A stretch of DNA of 64,000 nucleotides from Acidobacteriota bacterium (GTDB taxonomy: Bacteria; Acidobacteriota; Vicinamibacteria; Vicinamibacterales; SCN-69-37): assembly GCA_947467605.1 (NCBI GenBank), contig CANIII010000004.1, positions 124,001 through 188,000 of the forward strand. Direction: 5' to 3'. Made by a program: the position numbers and the translations under genes. A model generated the notes under the pieces. It was not told the origin of the DNA. It searched no databases and saw only the letters and a list, made by a program, of their open reading frames with translations. Shown piece after piece: positions 16,236-25,722 of this stretch. How positions within the stretch are numbered: position 1 is the stretch's first letter; every line of letters starts with the position of its first letter.

Positions 16236-18599
16236 ATGCCCGCTGCGTCTGCACTGTTGCTGTGGCTGTTCCTGCGTTCCGTCCTTCTGCCCCACGAACC
16301 GGCGAGCCTGGTCGCGAGTGCCGGCGATTTGCCGTCATCGCGTTCGGCCTATGGCTGGCTCGAGACGACGGCGCCGCAGATCATCAGTGATCGATTTGAC
16401 AGCGGCGGTTTGACCATCGGCGCCACCCCGCGCCTCGGTGTGCACGGCACGTCAGCGGCCGATACGACGTTTCGCATCAATGGACTCGACGCCACGAGCA
16501 CGCTGCGACCGGGCACGCCGATGGTGCTGCCCGATGTGGTCGGTGCCGCATCGATTGGCGTCACGCGTCTTGCCAGCAACGTCGCGATGAGCGCGCCGGG
16601 CCCGGTGATCGACTGGCAGCCGATGCCCGGGACCACGCGCGCCATCATCGCCGAGGGCTATTTCATGTCGCCGCGGTGGGCGATCACGCCGAGCTCGGCG
16701 AGCGCGTTGCCCACCGAGCAGCTCAAGGGCATGTCGGACGGCTCCTTGCTCGTCAGCGGCGAACTGGCGCCTGGCAAATCGAACGCGATGCTGGCGGCGC
16801 ACTGGGCACGAGCGAATCGTCTGGACGGCACGAATACCGCCACACTGACCGCGTCCCAGTTGTCACTGGTGGGCCACCTCACCTTCATGCCGACGAGCCG
16901 CGATGAGGTGCAGGCCACAGCGATCGTGCAGCGCGTCGGTCAATCGACGGCGGTCGGCCAAGCGGACCGCACTGACGTGTACGGCACGGCGCAACTCTCG
17001 TGGCACCGCACCGAGAAGGACCGCGCGTCGTACCGAGTGACGGGCGGCTACCAGTGGACGAACATGACGCCGCAGGTGCAGACCTCGACGTCGATCGACT
17101 CCGCGTTTGACGGCGCCGTGTTCCCCGCGATTTTTCGGCCCGCCGGCTCCGAGAACGTCCTTCGGCTCGCCGCCGACGTGAGCCTCACACCGCGCGGTGC
17201 TCTCGGGATGACGCATCGGCTGCAGGCGTGGGGCTCGTTCGATCATTCGTCGATGACGCCCTCGCTGACGTCGACCGTGACGATGGCCGAGTCAGTCAAT
17301 GGCGTTGCGGCACGCGTCTGGCGCGTGGACGTGCCATCGACTCCGTCGTCGTGGTCGATGTCGACCGGTGGGCTCTTTGCCAACGATCGTATCGGCAGCG
17401 AACACGCGTGGGTGGAAGTGGGCCTGCGCGCCGAATCGATGCAGGCCGGTAACGGCGGTGCCACATCGATCTCGTGGTCAAACGTGTATCCCCATGCCGC
17501 ATTTGACGTGTTCAACACGGCGACGGGCCTCGGTATCTACGGCACCTACACCCGCGCCGGCGCGCGGTTGCCTGCGATGGCACTCGCCTACGGTGACGTC
17601 AACGCGCCAACGGCGCGCGTGTATCGCTGGATCGATACCAACGGCAATGGCATCGTTGATGGCACGGAAGGCAGCGCGGCGTCGAGCCTGATTGCACGCG
17701 TCGGCCCGGGCGGGGCCGGTGGCCTGACGGCCGTGGATGGCGCGCTCAAGCGGCCGTCCATTGATCTCTTCATGGGTGGCGTTCGGTTCGATACGGAGCA
17801 CTTCGCGTTCTCGGCCACGGCCATTGCTCGCAAAGAGAAAGACGTCGTTCGCGCGGTCGCTGATGGTGGTGCGGCCTACACCGTCGTCACCCAGACGGAT
17901 CCCGGTGCGGACTTCACGCATCCGAGCGACGATCAGCCCCTTGCCGCGTTCAGCCGCACGACGGCGAGCTTCGGGCTGGATCACTACACGTTGACCAACC
18001 CCGGCAACATGGGTGAGGGCTCGACGTACACGCTGGATCTGATCGCGCAGTATCGCGGCAGCCGCGCTCGCCTCGCCTTCTCCGCAGCGGCGATCAAGGC
18101 GATGGGCACGGCGGCGAATCGCGGCTTTCGCGCGGATGAGAATGATCCGGGACTGATCGGCGAAGTGCCGTCTGATCCGAATGCCACATCGTTTGCGGCT
18201 TCTGCGCGCAGCTTCTTCGACCGCGGCTATGTGGGCAAGATTGTCGGCGTCTTCACACTGCCGGCCGACGCGACGCTGGGCATCGTCACGCGCTATCAGG
18301 ACGGCCAGCCGTTCTCGCGGCTCGCCGTGTTCACGAACCTGAATCAGGGACCGGAAGTCGTGGCCGCGTACGCCAACGGGCGGCCCACGCGTTTCACGTA
18401 CATCTCGACGACCGACGTGCGACTGCAGAAGTCGTTCGCGGCGGGCACGGGACACGTCACGCTGATCGTTGATGCCTTCAACGTATTCAACATCGGCCGC
18501 GAAGTCGAAGAGTACGTGCTGACCAACGCCAACTTCCGCACTGTCACCGCCATCGAACCCCCGCGAACGCTGCGCATCGGCGTGCGATTCACTTTCTAG
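16236..18599 (+). CDS. TonB-dependent receptor-like outer-membrane protein
   Basis: A 787-residue protein: N-terminal signal/anchor (ALLLWLFLRSVLLP), a plug-like domain (RLGVHGTSAADTTFRINGLDATSTLRPG, residues about 65-125), then a long beta-barrel of amphipathic strands. It ends in the outer-membrane targeting motif TLRIGVRFTF, and the late DVRLQKSF and DAFNVFNIGREV strands are typical of TonB receptor C-termini. No clear TonB box or carboxypeptidase-regulatory N-domain is seen, so it may be a divergent Omp/TonB member. Substrate is unknown. A TACGAT -10-like hexamer (16223-16228) seven bases before the ATG suggests a nearly leaderless transcript of its own. Its TAG stop lies within the left arm of the following inverted repeat. 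Confidence 0.8.
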   Translation: MPAASALLLWLFLRSVLLPHEPASLVASAGDLPSSRSAYGWLETTAPQIISDRFDSGGLTIGATPRLGVHGTSAADTTFRINGLDATSTLRPGTPMVLPDVVGAASIGVTRLASNVAMSAPGPVIDWQPMPGTTRAIIAEGYFMSPRWAITPSSASALPTEQLKGMSDGSLLVSGELAPGKSNAMLAAHWARANRLDGTNTATLTASQLSLVGHLTFMPTSRDEVQATAIVQRVGQSTAVGQADRTDVYGTAQLSWHRTEKDRASYRVTGGYQWTNMTPQVQTSTSIDSAFDGAVFPAIFRPAGSENVLRLAADVSLTPRGALGMTHRLQAWGSFDHSSMTPSLTSTVTMAESVNGVAARVWRVDVPSTPSSWSMSTGGLFANDRIGSEHAWVEVGLRAESMQAGNGGATSISWSNVYPHAAFDVFNTATGLGIYGTYTRAGARLPAMALAYGDVNAPTARVYRWIDTNGNGIVDGTEGSAASSLIARVGPGGAGGLTAVDGALKRPSIDLFMGGVRFDTEHFAFSATAIARKEKDVVRAVADGGAAYTVVTQTDPGADFTHPSDDQPLAAFSRTTASFGLDHYTLTNPGNMGEGSTYTLDLIAQYRGSRARLAFSAAAIKAMGTAANRGFRADENDPGLIGEVPSDPNATSFAASARSFFDRGYVGKIVGVFTLPADATLGIVTRYQDGQPFSRLAVFTNLNQGPEVVAAYANGRPTRFTYISTTDVRLQKSFAAGTGHVTLIVDAFNVFNIGREVEEYVLTNANFRTVTAIEPPRTLRIGVRFTF

Positions 18600-18750
18600 G
18601 GAAGATCAACATCCCTCAACGTGGGGGGCCATGGGGGACCATGGGGAAAACCAACATCGACCCCAACACCAACAGATTTTCGAAGAGCTCTTTGAAAGCC
18701 TGTCGGCTTTGATCTTCCCTATGGCCCTCCATGGCTCCCCATGTTGAGGA
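18597..18750. repeat. Interleaved inverted-repeat cluster
   Basis: Three inverted pairs are packed in about 150 bp. TAGGGAAGATCAA (18597-18609) is exactly inverted at 18709-18721. A 30-base block (18613-18642) recurs inverted at 18721-18750 with 25 of 30 matches. An imperfect palindrome at 18672-18703 is centred on AAGAGCTCTT. The first two pairs interleave (A B A' B') rather than nest. The cluster lies between the TonB-like gene and the S9 peptidase gene. It could be a bidirectional terminator, a non-autonomous element relic or a structured RNA. Confidence 0.7.
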
Positions 18751-18771
18751 GGTTGGCCTTTCCGATATAGT
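18744..18771 (+). promoter_or_regulatory. Promoter candidate for the S9 peptidase
   Basis: TTGAGG (18744-18749), a 16-base spacer and TATAGT (18766-18771) stand about 20 bases before the ATG. A GGAGGAAGG Shine-Dalgarno follows at about 18779. The -35 lies inside the right-most arm of the inverted-repeat cluster. Confidence 0.5.
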
Positions 18772-18791
18772 TCGCCCCGGAGGAAGGGTCT

Positions 18792-21482
18792 ATGAAGTGG
18801 TTGGTCCGTCTTGTCTGTGTGATGGCGTTTGTGGCGGCGGCAGCGCCGCTTGGTGCGCAGCGGCCGGCGACGGCCGCGGAACGTGTGGCGCCGAAGCCGA
18901 ACTACGACCTTGCGTCGCAGTGGGCATCGGCCAAGATCGGCAAGCTGATCTTTGATACGGCGGTGACGCCGCATTGGCTCGAGTTCAGCGATCGGTTCTG
19001 GTACACGTTCGAAACCCCAGCGGGCCGTAAGTGGTGGTTCGTGGACCCGGTGAAGAAGGCCCGGACGCCGCTCTGGGACAACGCGAAGATGGCGGCGCAG
19101 TTGACGCAGATCCTTCGCACGCCGTACGACGCGCAGCACCTGCCGATCAACCAGATCAAGTTCATCAACAACGACACGAAGGTCCGCTTCAGCGTGGACC
19201 TGCCCAACGAATCCAAGGTGCTCTCGACCACGGGCGAAGAGCTGGTCGGCGAGTCGCAGCAGCAGGGGCGCGGCGGTGCGGGTCGCGCGGGGCAGCAGCA
19301 ACAGCAGCAGGATGACACGCAGGTCGTGGGCGGACGTGGTCGCGGCGGTGCGGCCGGCGGACCGCCCGCGGGGCAGAAGCGGTGGTGGCTCGAGTATGAG
19401 TTCGCCGCGGACAAGCTCACGCTGAACGACAAGTACGAGGCCGACAAGCCGACGCCCGCGTGGGCGGCGGTGTCGCCCGACAAACAGACGATCATCTTCG
19501 CCCGCGGACAGAATCTGTTCACGATGGACGCGGCCAACTATGCGAAGGCGCTCGTCAAGGCCGACGATCCGACGATCGCCGAAACACAGCTGACGACCGA
19601 AGGCGAGAAGGACTACAGCTTCGCGCGCGATACGCAGGGGCAGGGCGGTCAGGACGATCAGCAAGACACGCAGGGCGGTGGCGGTCAGGGGACGGGGGCC
19701 GCGGCGCGCACCGTGCCGACCGAACAGGACAAGAAGTTCGGTCCGCGCACGGCGGCAGTTGGCATTTCGTGGTCGCAGGACAACAAGAAGTTTGCGCTGG
19801 TCCGCAACGACTCCCGTAAGGTGGCCGACCTCTGGGTGATCAACGCGCTGGCCAATCCGCGTCCGCGGCTCGAGACCTACAAGTACGGCATGCCGGGTGA
19901 AGCGAATCAGCCGCAGGCCGAGGCGTGGGTATTCGACATCGCGGCGAAGAAGGGCGCGAAGGTCAAGACGGATGCGTTCAAGGACCAGCAGATGTCGCTG
20001 AACACAGCGCCCATCACGAACATCCAGCGAGAGAAGCAGGAGACGGCCTCGCGCTGGCTGGCGATGGACGGCAACAAGCTCTACTTCAACCGCACGTCAC
20101 GCGATCTCAAACGCATCGACATCGTGGAACTCGACACGGTGACGAGCGAACCGAAGGTCGTCGCCGCCGAGCGTTCGAACACGTACATCGAGATTCAGCC
20201 GATTCGTCCGATCAAGACGGCCGCCGGGCAGACGCAGTTCATCCAATGGTCCGAGCGCGATGGCTGGGGACACTACTACCTGTATGACAGCAACGGCAAA
20301 GTGCTGAAGCAGATCACCACGGGCGAGTTCCAGGCGACGGGCATCGAAGAAGTCGACGAGAAGTCGCGGACGCTCTACTTCAATGCCGCTGGTCGCGAGC
20401 CGGGCGAGGACCCGTACTACACCCACCTCTACAGCGTGGGCATCGACACGGGCGTGATCAAGCTCCTCACGCCGGGCAACTTCACGCACACCGCGTCGAT
20501 GAATGACAAGGCGACGTTCTTTGTCGACACGTGGTCGCGCGTGAACACGGTTCCGGAGTCGGCACTCTTCGATGCGCTCGGCAACAAGGTGATGGATCTT
20601 GAGAAGACCGACCTGACGGCTGCGCTGGCGCAGGGCTTCAAGTTCCCGGAGCCGTTCATGGTGAAGGCCGACGACGGCATCACGGATTTGTACGGCGTGA
20701 TGTTCAAGCCGTTCGACTTCGATGAGTCGAAGAAGTATCCGATCATCGAATACGTGTATCCCGGTCCGCAGACCGAGAGCGTGGACAAGGCATTCTCTCC
20801 GCGCGACTGGCAGCAGACGCTGTCGAACGTCGGCTTCATCGTGATTGAAGTCGGCAACCGGGGCGGCAACCCGAGCCGATCGAAGTGGTACCACAACTTC
20901 GGCTACGGCAATCTGCGCGACTATGGGGTGCCGGACAAGAAGGCCGCCGTCGAGCAGCTCGCGCGGCGCCATTCGTGGATCGACATCAACAAGGTCGGCA
21001 TGTGGGGCCACTCGGGTGGCGGGTTCATGACGGCCGCTGCCATGTTCAGCTTCCCCGATTTCTACAAGGTCGGCGTGTCGGAGAGCGGCAATCACGACAA
21101 CAGCATCTACAACCGCTGGTGGAGTGAAAAGCACGATGGTGTGAAGGAAGTGACCGACAAGGACGGCAAGACGACGTTCGACTACGACATCGAGAAGAAT
21201 CAGGATATCGCCAAGAACCTCAAGGGCCATCTGCTGCTGATCACCGGCGATATCGACAACAATGTGCACCCGGCGAACACGTACCGGGTGATCGATGCGC
21301 TCATTAAGGCGAACAAGCGATTCGACTTCATCCTGCTCCCCGGCCAGCGGCATGGCTACGCGGCAGCCGGCGATTACGCTGCCTGGCGCCGGATTGACTA
21401 CTTCGCGCAGTGGCTGCTCGGGGCGTCGCCGGATGACATCGACATGCTGGAACTGCAGCGAGAACGTCAGATCAAGAAATAG
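18792..21482 (+). CDS. Exported S9-family (dipeptidyl peptidase IV-like) peptidase
   Basis: An 896-residue serine peptidase with signal peptide MKWLVRLVCVMAFVAAAAPLGAQ, a beta-propeller N-terminal region (DPPIV_N type) and a C-terminal alpha/beta hydrolase. The catalytic triad is visible: S741 in GHSGGG, D822 in GDIDNN, H854 in QRHGY; N824 matches the substrate-binding Asn of DPP4. It should trim peptides in the periplasm. Two insertions in the propeller are low complexity: Gln/Gly/Arg-rich around residues 155-195 (QQQQQQDDTQ, GGRGRGG) and Gln/Gly/Asp-rich around 280-305. A strong RBS precedes ATG 18792 and a good intrinsic terminator follows. Confidence 0.95.
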   Translation: MKWLVRLVCVMAFVAAAAPLGAQRPATAAERVAPKPNYDLASQWASAKIGKLIFDTAVTPHWLEFSDRFWYTFETPAGRKWWFVDPVKKARTPLWDNAKMAAQLTQILRTPYDAQHLPINQIKFINNDTKVRFSVDLPNESKVLSTTGEELVGESQQQGRGGAGRAGQQQQQQDDTQVVGGRGRGGAAGGPPAGQKRWWLEYEFAADKLTLNDKYEADKPTPAWAAVSPDKQTIIFARGQNLFTMDAANYAKALVKADDPTIAETQLTTEGEKDYSFARDTQGQGGQDDQQDTQGGGGQGTGAAARTVPTEQDKKFGPRTAAVGISWSQDNKKFALVRNDSRKVADLWVINALANPRPRLETYKYGMPGEANQPQAEAWVFDIAAKKGAKVKTDAFKDQQMSLNTAPITNIQREKQETASRWLAMDGNKLYFNRTSRDLKRIDIVELDTVTSEPKVVAAERSNTYIEIQPIRPIKTAAGQTQFIQWSERDGWGHYYLYDSNGKVLKQITTGEFQATGIEEVDEKSRTLYFNAAGREPGEDPYYTHLYSVGIDTGVIKLLTPGNFTHTASMNDKATFFVDTWSRVNTVPESALFDALGNKVMDLEKTDLTAALAQGFKFPEPFMVKADDGITDLYGVMFKPFDFDESKKYPIIEYVYPGPQTESVDKAFSPRDWQQTLSNVGFIVIEVGNRGGNPSRSKWYHNFGYGNLRDYGVPDKKAAVEQLARRHSWIDINKVGMWGHSGGGFMTAAAMFSFPDFYKVGVSESGNHDNSIYNRWWSEKHDGVKEVTDKDGKTTFDYDIEKNQDIAKNLKGHLLLITGDIDNNVHPANTYRVIDALIKANKRFDFILLPGQRHGYAAAGDYAAWRRIDYFAQWLLGASPDDIDMLELQRERQIKK

Positions 21483-21521
21483 TCCGGATCCACGTGACGG
21501 TATGACGTCACGAATGTCGAC

Positions 21522-21557
21522 GGGGCCGACGCTTCTCGGGAGGCGTCGGCCCGTTTT
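21522..21557 (+). terminator. Intrinsic terminator after the S9 peptidase
   Basis: GGGCCGACGC (21523-21532) pairs perfectly with GCGTCGGCCC (21543-21552) around a 10-base loop, followed by GTTTT. It lies 40 bases after the peptidase stop codon. Confidence 0.8.
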
Positions 21558-21641
21558 GGTAGATTGTCGCTATGTGCCGCAGCCGACCGCACGCGGCATC
21601 CCTCTTGCAGTGAGTGCACTCTGCCTCAGCCAGAGCCTGTG

Positions 21642-24158
21642 ATGTCCGACACCCGCCGACCATTTCTCGACATCGCCGTCCGCTACTTCCTGGGCATGCT
21701 GGCCATTGTCCTGTCTGTGCAAGTGATCATCTGGCAGACGCTCGCACGCGCCGTGCCGAACGCGTCGAGCTTGCAGATCTGGGTGACCTACACCGCCGGC
21801 TTTCTGCTCGTCGAAGCGCCGCTCGTCTGGTGGCTCGTCGTGCGGCCGCTCCGGATGCGGCTCGGCCGTGCCGGACAGCGATACCGCCTGCTGTTCGAAC
21901 GCAGCCTCGCTGGCATCTTCCGGACCTCGATCGACGGTCGGTTTCTGAAGGTCAACGTGGCCGGCGCCCGGATCCTGGGCTACGAGTCACCCGAACAACT
22001 GCTGCTCAGCAACGCCGTTGAGTTCTCGAGCCCGCGCGAGCGGGCGGCCTTTGTTGCCTCGGTGCGCGAGCAGCGGGGCGTGGTGAATCGCGAGAGTTGC
22101 CTCGTTCGCAAGGACGGCACCGAGGTGTGGGTGCTGGAGAGCGCGACGCTGATCGAGTACACCGATGGCCGACCGGCCGAGATCGAGAGCACCCTGATCG
22201 ACGTGACCGACCGCCGGCGCGCGCAGGAGGAAATGCGCAAGGCGATCATCGCAGCCGAAGAGGCCAGCCGTGCGAAGAGTGAGTTTCTCGCGAACATGAG
22301 CCACGAGATTCGCACGCCGATGAACGGCATCATCGGCATGACCGAACTGGTCCTCGACACCGAGCTCAGCCGCGACCAGCGCGAGAGTCTTGAAACGGTT
22401 CGCATGTCGGCCGAATCGCTGCTCGCGATCCTCAACGACATCCTCGACTTCTCGAAGGTGGAAGCCGGCAAGCTGGAACTGGAAGCGGTGGAGATGTCGG
22501 TGCGTGATGTGGTTGAGCAGGCGCTCAAGCCGTTGGTGCCGCTCGCCGAGCACAAGGGTCTTGAGCTGATCACCGACGTGGCGACCGATGTGCCCGCCCG
22601 TGTCTCGGGCGACCCCACGCGATTGCGTCAGATTCTCTCAAACCTGGTTGCCAACGCGATCAAGTTCACCGAGACCGGGCACGTGCTCGTCGAGGTACAT
22701 GTGGATGCGCCGGGCGCCGAGCGTGTCGGATTGCGATTCGCGGTCACCGACACCGGGATCGGCATCGCGGAAGACAAGCGCCAGTCAATCTTTGACGCGT
22801 TCGTGCAGGCCGACGGCTCGACGACGCGCCGGTTTGGCGGAACGGGGCTCGGGCTGTCGATCTCGGCGAAGATCGTGGACCTCATGCGCGGCCGCATCTG
22901 GGTCGACAGCACGCTTGGCAGCGGCAGCACGTTTCAGATGGCCGCGACGTTCCCGGTCTGCGAAGCCACGTCGCCCGTCGATATGCCCGTGCCCGCATTG
23001 GCCGGCTGTCGCGCGCTCATCGTGGACGACAACCCGGTGAATCGACGCATCTTCGTCGAGCAACTGTCGCGGTGGGACATGAGGCCCGTCGCCGTCGAGA
23101 GTGGCCTCGCCGCGCTGGAGACACTGACCGACGCGATCGAGCAGAGCCAGCCCTTCGCCGTGGTGCTGCTCGACGCCAACATGCCCGACCTCGATGGCTT
23201 CGGCGTGGCTGAGCAGGTGCAGCGGCGTACGGATTTGACCGGCACGCACCTCATCATGCTCACGTCCTCGGGCCGCAGTGGCGACGCGGCACGCTGCCGC
23301 GCCCTCGGCATTCGCAGCTATCTCACAAAGCCCGTGCGCCAGCTCGATCTGTTTGAAGCGATCTGCGCCGTGATGCAGCCGCCGGCCGCCGCCGAGCCGA
23401 GCACCACGGTGGTGCGCACGGCGGTCACGGCGATCGATGTGCTGATCGCGGAAGACAACCCGGTCAATCAGCGCGTCGTTGAGCGTCTGCTCTCGAGCCG
23501 AGGCCATCGTGTGGTCGTGGCCAACAACGGTCGCGAAGCGGTGTCACAGTTCACGCGGGCGCGCTTCGACGTCGTGCTGATGGACGTGCAAATGCCGGAA
23601 ATGGGTGGGTTCGAGGCCACGGCGGTGATCCGCAAGATCGAGGCGGCGCGTGGCGGGCACGTGCCGATCATCGCGTTGACCGCGCACGCCATGACGGGCG
23701 ATCGCGATCGTTGCCTGGCGGCCGGCATGGACGGCTATCTATCGAAACCGATCGATCGCCTGAAGCTGTTTGACGCCGTCGAGTCGCTGGTGCCGCCGAC
23801 GCCGGCGACGGCCGACCGCGACGACGGGCGTGCGCCGATCGATCGCGCGGCGTTCCTCTCGCGCGTGGGTGGCGATGACGCGCTGGTCGCGGAAGTGATC
23901 GCGCTGTTTCGCGATGATTGCCCACGCGCGCTCGACGCGATCCGTACGGCGACCACCGCCGGCGATGCGCCCGCCGTGCAGAGGGCCGCGCACGCTCTGA
24001 AGGGCGCGGCCGGCAGTCTCTCGGCCGGTCCGGTCACCGAGGTGGCGCGGCAGCTCGAAGCGGTCGCACAATCAGGCGATCTCAGCCGAGCGTCGTCGCT
24101 GTGTGATCAATTGGACAGGGAAGCGGCACGACTGCTCTCGGCACTGGAGGCGTCATGA
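21642..24158 (+). CDS. Hybrid sensor histidine kinase (PAS-HisKA-HATPase-REC-REC-HPt)
   Basis: An 838-residue membrane sensor. Two transmembrane segments (about 10-34 and 44-68) with almost no periplasmic loop are followed by a PAS domain (about 80-190). The HisKA phosphoacceptor is H221 in [12 protein letters not shown]. HATPase has an N-box ([12 protein letters not shown]) and G-boxes ([17 protein letters not shown]). There are two receiver domains (phosphoacceptor Asp in [11 protein letters not shown] and [11 protein letters not shown]; Lys in TKPV and SKPI). A C-terminal HPt carries His784 in AHALKGAAG. This is a complete internal phosphorelay. ATG 21642 is chosen because it leads straight into the first membrane helix. 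It overlaps the response-regulator gene by 4 bp. Confidence 0.95.
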   Translation: MSDTRRPFLDIAVRYFLGMLAIVLSVQVIIWQTLARAVPNASSLQIWVTYTAGFLLVEAPLVWWLVVRPLRMRLGRAGQRYRLLFERSLAGIFRTSIDGRFLKVNVAGARILGYESPEQLLLSNAVEFSSPRERAAFVASVREQRGVVNRESCLVRKDGTEVWVLESATLIEYTDGRPAEIESTLIDVTDRRRAQEEMRKAIIAAEEASRAKSEFLANMSHEIRTPMNGIIGMTELVLDTELSRDQRESLETVRMSAESLLAILNDILDFSKVEAGKLELEAVEMSVRDVVEQALKPLVPLAEHKGLELITDVATDVPARVSGDPTRLRQILSNLVANAIKFTETGHVLVEVHVDAPGAERVGLRFAVTDTGIGIAEDKRQSIFDAFVQADGSTTRRFGGTGLGLSISAKIVDLMRGRIWVDSTLGSGSTFQMAATFPVCEATSPVDMPVPALAGCRALIVDDNPVNRRIFVEQLSRWDMRPVAVESGLAALETLTDAIEQSQPFAVVLLDANMPDLDGFGVAEQVQRRTDLTGTHLIMLTSSGRSGDAARCRALGIRSYLTKPVRQLDLFEAICAVMQPPAAAEPSTTVVRTAVTAIDVLIAEDNPVNQRVVERLLSSRGHRVVVANNGREAVSQFTRARFDVVLMDVQMPEMGGFEATAVIRKIEAARGGHVPIIALTAHAMTGDRDRCLAAGMDGYLSKPIDRLKLFDAVESLVPPTPATADRDDGRAPIDRAAFLSRVGGDDALVAEVIALFRDDCPRALDAIRTATTAGDAPAVQRAAHALKGAAGSLSAGPVTEVARQLEAVAQSGDLSRASSLCDQLDREAARLLSALEAS

Positions 24159-24778
24159 CGGAATCGCGCACCACCGCCCGCATACGTGTACTGGTCGCAG
24201 ACGATGACCGCATTGCGGCGCGCATTCTGACGTCGGTGCTGGCGCCGGAGCGATTTGATGTGCACGTGGTGCACGACGGTGAAGCCGCCTGGGCGCACCT
24301 CGTGGCCGAGCGGCCGCCGCTCGCGATTCTTGACTGGGAGATGCCGGGCCTCGATGGGCCCGAGCTCTGCCGGCGTGTGCGAGCGACGCCGGAGTGCATG
24401 GGCATCTACGTGATTCTGCTCACCGGTCGCGAAGGCCGCGCGAATCTGATCGAAGGTCTGAGCGCCGGCGCGGACGACTACGTCACCAAACCCTTCGATC
24501 GCGAAGAGATTCAGGTGCGCGCTCAGGTCGGCGCGCGGGTCGCGGTCTTGCAACAAGGCCTGGCCGATCGTGTCGAAGAGCTGCAGCAAGCGCTCGCGAA
24601 GGTGCGCCAGCTCGAAGGGTTTATCGCCATCTGCAGCTATTGCAAACGCATTCGCTCCGACGCGCAGCAGTGGGAGCAGATGGAGCACTACATCAGCGAC
24701 CATTCACACGCCCGGTTCAGCCATGGCGTCTGTCCAGAGTGTTTCGAGACGATGCGGAACGAATTTGAAGGGGTGTGA
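24155..24778 (+). CDS. Response regulator with Cys-rich C-terminal motif
   Basis: A 207-residue protein: receiver domain 1-125 (acidic DDD at 16-18, phosphoacceptor D60 in [12 protein letters not shown]112 in YVTKPFD), a short coiled coil (about 135-155), and a C-terminal region with C160-x2-C163 and H190-x2-C193-x2-C196. The conserved ICSYCKRIR / FSHGVCPEC pattern recurs at the end of many stand-alone receivers and sensor proteins and looks like a metal- or redox-binding knuckle; its role is unknown to me. There is no DNA-binding domain. The start overlaps the kinase stop (ATGA), so this is probably the kinase's dedicated output. Confidence 0.9.
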   Translation: MTESRTTARIRVLVADDDRIAARILTSVLAPERFDVHVVHDGEAAWAHLVAERPPLAILDWEMPGLDGPELCRRVRATPECMGIYVILLTGREGRANLIEGLSAGADDYVTKPFDREEIQVRAQVGARVAVLQQGLADRVEELQQALAKVRQLEGFIAICSYCKRIRSDAQQWEQMEHYISDHSHARFSHGVCPECFETMRNEFEGV

Positions 24779-24823
24779 TCGGGTCAACGGGTTCCCGACC
24801 TACTTCCCGATCGAGCGAGACAG

Positions 24824-24844
24824 GCTACTACCGCTGGTAGTGGC
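24824..24844 (+). terminator. Hairpin after the two-component genes
   Basis: Bases 24824-24832 pair with 24836-24844 (nine pairs, one G-T) around a 3-base loop. No T-run follows, so it may be an inefficient terminator or processing site between the response regulator and the small downstream gene. Confidence 0.3.
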
Positions 24845-24877
24845 TCTGCGCAGTGTGCGTGTTACCCCCATCCGTTC

Positions 24878-25096
24878 ATGGCCACGTGCCCCAAGTGTCT
24901 TGGTCCGCTCTCCGAAGGTCACCACTGCCGTCCAATCTGGATCAAGCGGTTGCGTCGACAAGTGATCGCCAGCATTCTTGGCGGTGTGTTCGGTAGCTTT
25001 GTCCAAATCCTGCTGGAGCCAAGAAACCTTCCCGTGCTGGGCTTCGTGATCGGTGGGCTGCTGTTCTTCGGCCTGTCCGAAGCCATGCGCGAATGA
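24878..25096 (+). CDS. Small zinc-ribbon membrane protein
   Basis: A 72-residue product. The first 17 residues carry CPKC...HHC, half of a zinc ribbon. A basic stretch (IKRLRRQ) and two short hydrophobic segments (VIASILGGVFGSFVQILL and VLGFVIGGLLFFGL) follow. It looks like a membrane-tethered zinc-ribbon microprotein. I do not recognise a named family and see no strong RBS. The coherent motif layout and its filling of an otherwise empty gap support it being real. Confidence 0.5.
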   Translation: MATCPKCLGPLSEGHHCRPIWIKRLRRQVIASILGGVFGSFVQILLEPRNLPVLGFVIGGLLFFGLSEAMRE

Positions 25097-25108
25097 ACTG
25101 AACCGGCA

Positions 25109-25699
25109 CTAGTTCACCTGCAAGAAATCCTTCAGCTGGCGAAACGCTCGCCCGCGATGCGCGACCACTGACTTCCGCTCGTCGTCCACTTCACCAAACG
25201 TCGCGCCGTATTCTGGAAAGTAGAAGATCGGATCGTAGCCAAAGCCGTGCGTCCCGCGCGGCTCCGGCCATATTTCGCCTTCGACGATGCCCTCACACTC
25301 AAAGACCGGCGGTTGGGCTCCCGGACTCTGGACGACAAGCGCACAGACATATCTTGCGGCCCACGGCCGTGGGTATGCGCTGAGCTCGCGGTACAGGTTG
25401 GCGAACTTGTCGGGATATGTCTCGCCCGGGTATCGCGCGGAGTAGATGCCGGGCCGGCCGTCGAGCGCGTCAATGGCGAGGCCCGAGTCTTCTGCGACCG
25501 TGAGCATGCCGGAGGCGAGGGCGTAGTAGGTCGCTTTCAGCGCCGCATTATCGCGAAACGTCCGCCCGGTCTCGTCCGGTTCCAGAATCGGCCGCCCCAG
25601 ATCGGCGAGCGTCAGCAGCCGATAGGCTGTCCCGGCCAGGATCGGGATGATTTCACGAATTTTCCCTGGATTCGTCGTCGCGATCAGCAAGTCGGGCAT
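25109..25699 (-). CDS. rdgB: Non-canonical purine NTP pyrophosphatase (RdgB/HAM1)
   Basis: A 196-residue house-cleaning enzyme that hydrolyses dITP, XTP and ITP to monophosphates, keeping deaminated purines out of DNA and RNA. Family blocks: LLIATTNPGKIREI at the N-terminus, VAEDSGLAIDALDGRPGIYSARY for the catalytic and metal-binding region, and HGFGYDPIFYFPE for base recognition. Length is typical. It is convergent with the small zinc-ribbon gene, and its ATG (25697-25699) touches the promoter-like 14-mer of the divergent downstream gene. Confidence 0.95.
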   Translation of the reverse strand: MPDLLIATTNPGKIREIIPILAGTAYRLLTLADLGRPILEPDETGRTFRDNAALKATYYALASGMLTVAEDSGLAIDALDGRPGIYSARYPGETYPDKFANLYRELSAYPRPWAARYVCALVVQSPGAQPPVFECEGIVEGEIWPEPRGTHGFGYDPIFYFPEYGATFGEVDDERKSVVAHRGRAFRQLKDFLQVN

Positions 25700-25712
25700 T
25701 GACTGATATCCT
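25699..25712 (+). promoter_or_regulatory. TTGACTGATATCCT promoter motif, copy 1
   Basis: This 14-mer contains an extended -10 (TGaTATCCT) whose last base is ten bases from ATG 25723. The identical 14-mer stands at the same distance before moxR (30547-30560). The predicted transcript is leaderless or has a leader of only a few bases. Confidence 0.5.
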
Positions 25713-25722
25713 ACCGTTCGAA

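Noticed and set aside
25699-25722. TTG start adding MTDILPFE to the coiled-coil protein (and the matching MTDILRPS before MoxR)
   Set aside because: The shared residues come from an identical 14-base DNA motif that reads better as a promoter; ATG codons at the same distance follow in both cases.
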